Below, piece after piece: positions 1 through 4,962 of a DNA stretch of 5,923 nucleotides (positions within the stretch are counted from its first letter, which is position 1; every line of letters starts with the position of its first letter). The DNA is taken from the NCBI GenBank assembly GCA_028282865.1, contig JANQHA010000422.1:1-5923 (forward strand), given 5' to 3'. Made by a program: the position numbers and the translations under genes. The notes beneath the pieces were generated by a model, which searched no databases, was not told the DNA's origin, and was given only the letters and a program-made list of their open reading frames with translations. Origin of the DNA: Oligoflexales bacterium (lineage in GTDB: Bacteria > Bdellovibrionota_B > Oligoflexia > Oligoflexales > CACXFL01).

Positions 1-123
1 CGATTTCTTGGGGATGATCTCTCTAAGGTTGTCGCGAAAGAACTTAGCTTCTACTAACTCCCAGCCTAGGATGTTAGACCTCACGACTTGGCTTAGGCAT
101 TCTATTTCAGGCAGTTCCGGCAT
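1..123 (-). CDS. mutM: Formamidopyrimidine-DNA glycosylase (MutM/Nei family), N-terminal fragment
   Basis: This is the start of a base-excision-repair glycosylase/AP lyase that removes oxidised bases such as 8-oxoguanine from DNA. Only 41 codons are present and the gene continues past the left edge. The protein begins MPELPEIE, the hallmark N-terminus of the Fpg/Nei family: after Met removal Pro becomes residue 1 and is the Schiff-base nucleophile, and the adjacent Glu is catalytic. The following residues (SNILGWELVEAKFF, then RDNLREIIP) fit the family's first beta-strand region with its LR-x-x-IP element. A GAGGGG Shine-Dalgarno lies at 127-132, just upstream of the ATG at 121-123. It lies 70 bp downstream of the OmpA-like gene on the same strand, so it may be co-transcribed or have its own promoter. 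Which of MutM or Nei it is cannot be settled without the C-terminal zinc finger. Confidence 0.85.
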   Translation of the reverse strand, partial: MPELPEIECLSQVVRSNILGWELVEAKFFRDNLREIIPKKS

Positions 124-193
124 TTACCCCTCATAACGTACCTGTAGATATATCGCAAAGCTTCGGAAACGCCTACCATCAAAAAAAAAGATT

Positions 194-967
194 TTAGGGA
201 ATAATTTTTAAAGTGATGCGGCGATTAACTCGTCTATAGGATGGGGTGAAACCCTGAATTTCGGGCTCTGCTTCACCAAAGCCGATAGCGACCACCCGGT
301 CTTTATCAAACCCTAGATCCGAGATCAAAAACTGCCTTACTGTCAAAGCTCTTTGATAGGACTCGACCTGGTTTACTGACGCTTCGCCGTTATGGTCGGT
401 GTATCCAGAGACCTTGAGTGTACCAGCTCTTGATCTGGCGTAGGCCATAGCTAGCTCTCGAAGTTTCTGGCGTCCGCGTTCACTCAGCTCAAAGCTATTA
501 GGCTCCCTTTTAGGGTCGATAAAAAGGTCGTGGTAGCGAACGGTAGATTCTGGGGTAATATCCTGCACCGTACTGATTGGGCTATTTATTTCTTTGACCA
601 TGTCACCAGCCATAACTCCGGGAAATTTAGGGAATAGAGCCTTTGCCATTGGGGTCGAAGGTTCAACTACCTGAGCTAGAGTGAAGTGGCTTTCCACTTT
701 AAATGCCTTTAGCTTTCCGGTTTCTACGAGGACATCTGTTTTGGATACCTGCAAGGTCGAGTTTGAATGTCCTGGGCGGTAAGATTTGAATAAAGCTCCG
801 TCAACGATGCCTTGTTTGCTACCGGCCGATATAACAACAACCGAGGAGCTGTCCTTTGGGTCTAGAAACTGGGTTATTTTAAATGGCATCGGCTCGATGT
901 CTGCTGCCGACGCAAGGGCGCTCGAAGTCAGCAGTGTCGCGATGAGGGTGTATATCTTGCTAAGCAT
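194..967 (-). CDS. Exported OmpA-family peptidoglycan-binding protein with SH3-like N-terminal region
   Basis: This is a 257-residue periplasmic protein likely to tether to peptidoglycan. Residues 1-21 form a signal peptide (charged start, hydrophobic core, ALASA cleavage site before ADIEP). Residues about 40-127 contain GSKQGIVDGALFKSYRPG, then VETGKLKAFKV and LAQVVEPS, and end at AGDMV. That Gly-spaced pattern resembles the SH3-like barrels found in several exported Gram-negative proteins; this part is inference. Residues about 145-257 are a C-terminal OmpA domain: GYTDHNG with Asp191, SYQRA with Arg206, GFGEAEP at 229-235 and NRRI at 248-251. Asp191 and Arg206 are 15 residues apart, as in the diaminopimelate-binding pair of OmpA. 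No transmembrane beta-barrel or lipobox is seen, so it is probably soluble in the periplasm. The ATG at 965-967 has a TAGGT Shine-Dalgarno. It is transcribed divergently from the trp cluster. The precise role is unknown. Confidence 0.87.
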   Translation of the reverse strand: MLSKIYTLIATLLTSSALASAADIEPMPFKITQFLDPKDSSSVVVISAGSKQGIVDGALFKSYRPGHSNSTLQVSKTDVLVETGKLKAFKVESHFTLAQVVEPSTPMAKALFPKFPGVMAGDMVKEINSPISTVQDITPESTVRYHDLFIDPKREPNSFELSERGRQKLRELAMAYARSRAGTLKVSGYTDHNGEASVNQVESYQRALTVRQFLISDLGFDKDRVVAIGFGEAEPEIQGFTPSYRRVNRRITLKIIP

Positions 968-1001
968 TTTTTACCTACTAGCCACTAATTTAACAGGATA
1001 A

Positions 1002-1031
1002 TCTATAACCTTTATCGGACTCGGGTGAAAA
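1002..1031 (-). promoter_or_regulatory. Candidate sigma70-type promoter for the OmpA-like gene
   Basis: Read on the minus strand, TTTTCA (1026-1031) and TATAGA (1002-1007) are separated by 18 bases. Transcription would start near 995, giving a leader of about 28 bases that retains the Shine-Dalgarno before the ATG at 967. Both hexamers are imperfect matches to the consensus, so this is only the best candidate in the divergent gap. Confidence 0.33.
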
Positions 1032-1054
1032 AAGTTTAGACATGTTTTTAAAAA

Positions 1055-1060
1055 TATATT
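1055..1060 (+). promoter_or_regulatory. Candidate -10 element for the trpD operon
   Basis: TATATT matches the sigma70 -10 consensus at five of six positions and lies in an AT-rich stretch. A start near 1067 would leave a very short leader before the ATG at 1081. No convincing -35 hexamer sits 16-18 bases upstream (the sequence there is AAGTTT), so the call is weak. An alternative upstream promoter could also serve the operon. Confidence 0.28.
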
Positions 1061-1069
1061 GAGGCATCG

Positions 1070-1101
1070 AAGGTGGATTTATGATAATTGGAACTGACTA
1101 A
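1070..1101 (+). other. Six-codon leader reading frame (MIIGTD) with strong Shine-Dalgarno ahead of trpD
   Basis: AAGGTGG at 1070-1076 is followed by ATG at 1081, an ideal spacing. The frame reads Met-Ile-Ile-Gly-Thr-Asp and stops at TAA 1099-1101. It is in the same frame as trpD, whose likely start lies 15 bases beyond the stop. It has no Trp codon, so it is not a classical trp attenuator peptide. It may be a leader whose translation feeds ribosomes to the weak trpD start, a remnant of an older longer trpD N-terminus cut by a nonsense change, or chance. The Shine-Dalgarno is seen directly; translation is inferred. Confidence 0.4.
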
Positions 1102-1118
1102 ATAAAAGGTTTTATCAT
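1081..1118 (+). repeat. Inverted repeat joining the leader start and the trpD start
   Basis: ATGATAA (1081-1087) is the exact reverse complement of TTATCAT (1112-1118). In RNA this would be a 7-bp stem with a 24-base loop; it would cover the leader ATG and most of the putative AUU start of trpD and leave the AAAAGG ribosome site in the loop. The stem has a single G-C pair and would be weak. It could equally be a small DNA dyad or chance. Confidence 0.35.
1104..1109 (+). promoter_or_regulatory. Ribosome binding site deciding the trpD start
   Basis: AAAAGG ends seven bases before ATT 1117-1119. This spacing favours initiation at that AUU over ATC 1114-1116. No comparable site precedes the first in-frame ATG at 1192. 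Confidence 0.45.
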
Positions 1119-2139
1119 TAGCGATCTTGCTGCAAAAGTTACCTCCGGAGGCTCTTTATCCGATCAAGAGCTTCAGCAAATATTTGATGAAATGCTTCAT
1201 GGAAGCTTGGCGGAAGATGATATCGAGAAAATTCTTAGGGCCTGGCAGGAGCAAGGGGAGACGTCTCAGCAGCTATTTGTCGGAGCGACTCTGTTACGCA
1301 AGGAATCGGTGGCACCATTCCTTTGTGAACAGTACCAGCCTTTGGCGGATAACTGCGGCACCGGCGGTAGTGGTTACGCTAAGTTTAATGTCTCAACAAC
1401 AGCGGCGATTGTTGCGGCCTGTAATGGAGTATCGATTGCAAAGCATGGTAATCGAAGTGCCAGCGGTCGCTGTGGCTCAGCTGATTTGCTATTTCGTGCG
1501 GGCTACCCGGAGAGTTTAGCTGGGGAAAGATTGAACCACTTATTGGAACGGTTTGGTCTATGCTTTATTTATGCTCCTAACTTTCATCCGATTTTAAAGA
1601 AGGTAGCTCCTATTAGAAAGCGGATGGGAATTCGAACAATTTTTAACTTGCTGGGGCCGCTAGTAAATCCGATCAATCCGCAGATTCAGCTGCTTGGCGT
1701 TAGCCACCAGAAGTACCTTAGGCCGATGGCGGAGTCCATTCAAAAACTTGGAGTAAAAAAAGCTCTTGTAGTGTGTTCTCGTGACGGTTTGGATGAAATA
1801 TCGCCAGCTGAGTTGACAGATGGCTATTTAGTGGCTGAAGATGGCCTTAAGGAGATAACTATCGACCCGAGGCAGCTTGGAATGAGCGCTTCTCTTAAAA
1901 CGATAGAGGGCGGTGATGTCGAAACCAACTACAAATTGTTTTTGAATACTTTAAATGGTGAGCCCGGCAGTGCGGTTGAAGCGGTATCGCTAAACGCTGG
2001 GGCTTTGTTATGGCTTTGCGGAGTTTCTGGTGATTTGAAGTCAGGAGCTGAATTGGCTACCGAGAGTCTATGTAATGGTTCTGCTATAAAGTATTTTAAT
2101 CAATGGATAGAAAGTGCTAGACATGGAAGCCATTCTTAA
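1117..2139 (+). CDS. trpD: Anthranilate phosphoribosyltransferase, probable AUU start
   Basis: The enzyme transfers phosphoribose from PRPP to anthranilate, the second step of tryptophan synthesis, in the cytoplasm. From ATT 1117 it has 340 residues, normal for stand-alone TrpD; from the first ATG (1192) it would have 315 and lose the first helix. Residues 1-25 encode the expected all-alpha N-terminus (SDLAAKVTSGGSLSDQEL), so translation must begin upstream of 1192, yet an in-frame TAA at 1099 and the absence of ATG, GTG or TTG leave only AUU, AUC or AUA. Motifs: GTGGSGYAKFNVST at 81-94 (PRPP loop), KHGNRSASGRCGSAD at 109-123, GLCFIYAP at 147-154, IRKRMGIRTIFNLLGPLVNP at 166-185 with the anthranilate-site Arg, and DGLDEIS at 223-229 (magnesium Asp-Glu). 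The usual Asp of GTGGDG is Ser85. The gene overlaps trpC by 17 bp. No trpE or trpG precedes it. Confidence 0.9.
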   Translation: MSDLAAKVTSGGSLSDQELQQIFDEMLHGSLAEDDIEKILRAWQEQGETSQQLFVGATLLRKESVAPFLCEQYQPLADNCGTGGSGYAKFNVSTTAAIVAACNGVSIAKHGNRSASGRCGSADLLFRAGYPESLAGERLNHLLERFGLCFIYAPNFHPILKKVAPIRKRMGIRTIFNLLGPLVNPINPQIQLLGVSHQKYLRPMAESIQKLGVKKALVVCSRDGLDEISPAELTDGYLVAEDGLKEITIDPRQLGMSASLKTIEGGDVETNYKLFLNTLNGEPGSAVEAVSLNAGALLWLCGVSGDLKSGAELATESLCNGSAIKYFNQWIESARHGSHS

Positions 2140-2911
2140 TCAGATTATTGCGGCAAAAAAAAACGAGATCGCTCAACATAAGCGGCTAGCTTCTATCGAA
2201 GTACTCAGGGCTTTTTGTGAAGAAAGTATTAACCACATAGATTTTGTGAAGGCTCTTGATTCTCAAAATATTGCTATCATTGCTGAGTGCAAAAGAAAGT
2301 CTCCAAGTGCTGGCGTTTTAATATCTGATTATGATCCGGTTGCGTTGGCCCAGTCTTATCAAAATGCTGGTGCCTGTGCCGTTTCAGTATTGACTGACGA
2401 GCCTTTTTTTGGAGGTGATTTATCTGACTTAGAGGAAGTGTCAAGCCAGCTTAAAATTCCGGTTTTACGCAAAGACTTTATCATAGATGAATATCAAATA
2501 TACCAGGCAAGACGATACGGAGCCGCGAGTTATTTGCTGCTCGCTAGTGTCCTAGATGCAGCGATGCTTCAGTATTATATTGAGGTTGGGCGTGACCTTG
2601 GTATGGAGCCTTTGGTTGAGGTTCACAATCGTGAGGAGCTGAGATCTGTTTTAACTACAGACGCCAAGGTCGTGGGAATTAATAACCGTGACCTCAAAAG
2701 TATGAAGGTCGACAAAAATCATGCAAAAGAGTTGCTTCAAGAGTTTGCCGCCGAGACTGCTGGCAGGCTCTTTGTGTTTGAGTCCGGGGTTACGAGCCAT
2801 CAGGAGGTTTTAGAGGCTCAACTTGCTGGATTTGATGGCTTTCTTGTCGGTACCTCCCTAGTCAAGTCTGCCGACCCCGGTAAGGCGCTATTGGAATTGC
2901 TTGGAAGATAG
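2123..2911 (+). CDS. trpC: Indole-3-glycerol phosphate synthase
   Basis: This TIM-barrel enzyme closes the indole ring, converting carboxyphenylamino-deoxyribulose phosphate to indole-3-glycerol phosphate. From ATG 2123 it has 262 residues, the usual length of a monofunctional enzyme with no fused TrpF. All expected active-site elements are visible: Glu55 and Lys57 in AECKRKSPSAG, Lys117 in LRKDFI, Glu166 in PLVEVHNREEL, Asn187 and Arg189 in GINNRDL, and Glu220-Ser221 in FESGVTS. The phosphate-binding end is GFLVGTSLVKS at 239-249. A GTG at 2114 in the same frame would add three residues, but ATG 2123 gives the typical N-terminus (MEAILNQIIAAKKNEI) and a GAAAG-like site upstream. The start lies within trpD, so translation is probably coupled. 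trpF, needed between TrpD and TrpC, is not in the window. Confidence 0.94.
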   Translation: MEAILNQIIAAKKNEIAQHKRLASIEVLRAFCEESINHIDFVKALDSQNIAIIAECKRKSPSAGVLISDYDPVALAQSYQNAGACAVSVLTDEPFFGGDLSDLEEVSSQLKIPVLRKDFIIDEYQIYQARRYGAASYLLLASVLDAAMLQYYIEVGRDLGMEPLVEVHNREELRSVLTTDAKVVGINNRDLKSMKVDKNHAKELLQEFAAETAGRLFVFESGVTSHQEVLEAQLAGFDGFLVGTSLVKSADPGKALLELLGR

Positions 2912-2925
2912 TTAAATGATAATAA

Positions 2926-2946
2926 AGTCATCGAGGTAGATGATTG
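2926..2946 (+). promoter_or_regulatory. Small hairpin presenting the purM Shine-Dalgarno in its loop
   Basis: AGTCATC (2926-2932) can pair with GATGATT (2939-2945), giving seven pairs including one G-U, around the loop GAGGTA (2933-2938). The loop contains the purM ribosome binding site GAGG, seven bases before the TTG start at 2944-2946, and the stem takes in the first two bases of that TTG. Pairing is seen in the sequence; any effect on translation is inferred. Confidence 0.4.
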
Positions 2947-3966
2947 AACGGAAAAGACCTTTATAAGCAATCAGGAGTCGATATCGATGCTGGCGATTCG
3001 CTGGTTTCTTGGTTGCAGTCTGATAATAAAAGTCAGCTTGAAATTCCCGAGGGAGCGCCTCTTTCAGGTCTAGGGGGTTTTTCTGGCTTATTTCGCGTAG
3101 ATTTTTCTCAGATGAAAAAGCCAGTGTTAGTGGCAGGTACTGATGGAGTTGGTACCAAACTGCTACTTGCATTGGAGCACGATAGGCTCGGTGGAGTTGG
3201 TGAGGACCTCGTAGCTATGTGTGCCAATGATCTTTACTGCGTCGGTGCCAAACCGCTGTTCTTTCTTGACTACTATGCCAGTGGCAAGCTGGATCAAGGC
3301 CAGTTTCAGTCGGTACTAACTGGTATTAAGAAGGGTCTTGGCAAATGCTCAACTCATTTGCTAGGGGGCGAGACTGCTGAGCTTCCGGGCTTGTATCAGG
3401 GCAGTCATTTTGATTTGGCTGGGTTTATTGTCGGTTGTGTTGATGAAGATAAGGCTTTAGGCCCGCATAAGGTCAAAAAAGGTGATCGTCTGGTTGCGAT
3501 TCATAGCAGTGGTTTTCATAGTAACGGTTATTCGTTGATACGCTCTTGGCTTGCTAAGAGTGATGCCATTGATTCGGAACTAATAGACGCTCTATTGACT
3601 CCTACAGAAATTTATGGGGCTATCCCTGATATCATAAAAGATTTGCCCGAAGGTTGCATTCATGCGCTGGCTAACATCACCGGTGGAGGCCTTTCTGGAA
3701 ACTTAGTTCGAGTATTAACTGAGGACCTTGATGGTCATATTGGCTCGTCTCGTATACCGACCCCAGATTGGATGCGAGCATTTATTTTAGCCCATACCTC
3801 ATCTTTGTTAGATGTCGAGTCGGTGCTGAATCTTGGTGTTGGAATGATTGCAGCGATTGATCAGAATACGGTTTCTGATTTTTGCGGTGTCTGTGAGAAA
3901 GCAGGTTATCAAACCACTGAAATCGGTGAGGTTAAACCTGGTAGCGGTAAGGTTCATATAGCATGA
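2944..3966 (+). CDS. purM: Phosphoribosylformylglycinamidine cyclo-ligase (AIR synthetase), TTG start
   Basis: PurM uses ATP to close the imidazole ring, forming AIR from FGAM in the fifth step of purine synthesis. The 340 residues match the family length. Visible motifs: GVDIDAGDSLV at 11-21, LSGLGGFSGLF at 40-50, GTDGVGTK at 65-72 (ATP/substrate loop), DLVAMCANDL at 88-97, PLFFLDYYASGKLD at 104-117, GGETAELPG at 141-149, SSGFHSNGYSL at 188-198 with the conserved His192, TGGG at 246-249 and GVGM at 298-301. The TTG start is forced: an in-frame TGA directly precedes it at 2941-2943, and the next in-frame ATG is at residue 57, past the GLGGF motif. GAGG at 2933-2936 gives good spacing. Asn244 replaces the His normally seen before I/L-TGGG. 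Its stop overlaps the pyrB start as ATGA. It lies 32 bases after trpC. Confidence 0.95.
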   Translation: MNGKDLYKQSGVDIDAGDSLVSWLQSDNKSQLEIPEGAPLSGLGGFSGLFRVDFSQMKKPVLVAGTDGVGTKLLLALEHDRLGGVGEDLVAMCANDLYCVGAKPLFFLDYYASGKLDQGQFQSVLTGIKKGLGKCSTHLLGGETAELPGLYQGSHFDLAGFIVGCVDEDKALGPHKVKKGDRLVAIHSSGFHSNGYSLIRSWLAKSDAIDSELIDALLTPTEIYGAIPDIIKDLPEGCIHALANITGGGLSGNLVRVLTEDLDGHIGSSRIPTPDWMRAFILAHTSSLLDVESVLNLGVGMIAAIDQNTVSDFCGVCEKAGYQTTEIGEVKPGSGKVHIA

Positions 3967-4961
3967 AAGATAAAGCGACAAAAATGATGCATATATTATC
4001 CGCCAAACAATTTGATAGGCCTTTTCTGGAAAGTATTTGTGAGCTGACTGATGTTATCAGGCGGCTTGATAAAACTCGAGATGGTTTGCGCTATCTAAAA
4101 GGGCTACTGTCCCATCAACGTGCTATGCTTTACTTTACTCAACCCTCTACTAGAACATTTCTTTCGTTTCAAAGTGCATGTCATATCTTGGGGGTTGCAT
4201 CTAGTGAGATCCGAGACTCATCGACGAGTTCGGAGCGCAAAGGGGAAAGCATTAACGATTCTCTGAGAACTTTTTCTAGCTACGTAGATTTGATTATTAT
4301 GAGAACTCCTGTTCCAGGTTTGTGTGATGAGATTGCTAAACTACTTGATGACACGCCTAGGCCGGTTCCTATTATCAATGCTGGTAGCGGCCCAGATGAA
4401 CACCCGACCCAAGCTTTGTTAGACATCTATACCTTGGCTAGGTCATTCCGCAAGAATGGTGGCATCGATGGTAAAACCGTTCTTATGGTGGGTGATCTTA
4501 AGCGAGGCCGAACCATAAGGTCTTTAGCTCGCCTATTAGCTTTGTATAAAGATGTTAAAATGATTTTCTCTTCTCCTAAAGACTTTTCAATTTCTGATGA
4601 CCTAAGGAAGCACTTGACTGAAAAAGGAGTTCGGTTTGAAGAGTCCACTGAATTTCGCGAGCATTTAAAATCCGCCGATGCGATATATATGACCCGAGTA
4701 CAGGATGAGTATGATATTGCCGGTGAGCAGAAGCCAGTAAATTATGAAAACTATCATCTGACCTACGATTGCCTAGATATCATTAAGCCTGAAGCTGTTA
4801 TTATGCATCCTATGCCACGCCGGAAAGAAATAGATCCCCGTATTGATGATGATCGCAGGGCTAAGTATTGGCGCCAAGAAAGAAATGGAATGTGGACTCG
4901 AGTCGCTTTGATTACCAAAGTTCTTGGTGCGGATAAAAACATCATTCTTCCAGAACTCTAG
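3963..4961 (+). CDS. pyrB: Aspartate carbamoyltransferase, catalytic chain
   Basis: The enzyme joins carbamoyl phosphate and aspartate to form carbamoyl-aspartate, the committed step of pyrimidine synthesis. Carbamoyl-phosphate domain motifs: FTQPSTRTFLSF at 58-69 (STRT 62-65), then STSSERKGES at 87-96 with the Ser and Lys that reach into the neighbouring subunit, IIMRTP at 111-116 and HPTQALLDIYT at 147-157. Aspartate-domain motifs: VGDLKRGRT at 176-184, MTRVQDEY at 243-250 (Arg and Gln aspartate ligands) and HPMPRRKEID at 282-291, followed by an NGMWTRVAL ending. HPTQALLD and MTRVQ support ATCase over ornithine carbamoyltransferase. At 332 residues it is about 20 longer than the E. coli chain, mostly at the N-terminus and in loops. 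ATG 3963 overlaps the purM stop by four bases; Met8 or Met9 are alternative starts without a better ribosome site. No regulatory-chain gene pyrI follows. Confidence 0.94.
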   Translation: MKDKATKMMHILSAKQFDRPFLESICELTDVIRRLDKTRDGLRYLKGLLSHQRAMLYFTQPSTRTFLSFQSACHILGVASSEIRDSSTSSERKGESINDSLRTFSSYVDLIIMRTPVPGLCDEIAKLLDDTPRPVPIINAGSGPDEHPTQALLDIYTLARSFRKNGGIDGKTVLMVGDLKRGRTIRSLARLLALYKDVKMIFSSPKDFSISDDLRKHLTEKGVRFEESTEFREHLKSADAIYMTRVQDEYDIAGEQKPVNYENYHLTYDCLDIIKPEAVIMHPMPRRKEIDPRIDDDRRAKYWRQERNGMWTRVALITKVLGADKNIILPEL

Positions 4962-4962
4962 C

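Noticed and set aside
139..180. Possible hairpin around the CGCAAAGCTTCGGAAACGCC stretch before mutM
   Set aside because: The two sides resemble a mirror more than an inverted repeat and do not pair well.
181..190. Run of nine A (T-run on the minus strand) just after the OmpA-like stop, as a rho-independent terminator
   Set aside because: No G-C stem precedes the T-run; only weak AT pairing is possible, so a terminator cannot be supported.
968..1116. Classical trp attenuator or TrpR operator in the divergent gap
   Set aside because: The leader frame has no Trp codon, there are no competing G-C hairpins followed by a T-run, and the ACTAG-like sequence near 977-982 lacks the TrpR palindrome.
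1127..1519. 130-codon open frame overlapping the front of trpD
   Set aside because: It is in another frame inside the clearly conserved trpD and encodes no recognisable protein, so it is a shadow frame.
2114..2122. GTG 2114 as the trpC start
   Set aside because: It would add only Met-Leu-Asp ahead of a typical ATG start and has poorer ribosome-site spacing.
1192..2139. trpD starting at its first ATG (1192)
   Set aside because: This would remove the first helix of the N-terminal domain encoded from 1117, and the ATG has no Shine-Dalgarno.
2940..2966. ATG 2940 as the purM start
   Set aside because: It is in a different frame and stops after eight codons (MIERKRPL); using it would need a frameshift, whereas TTG 2944 has a good Shine-Dalgarno and the right protein.
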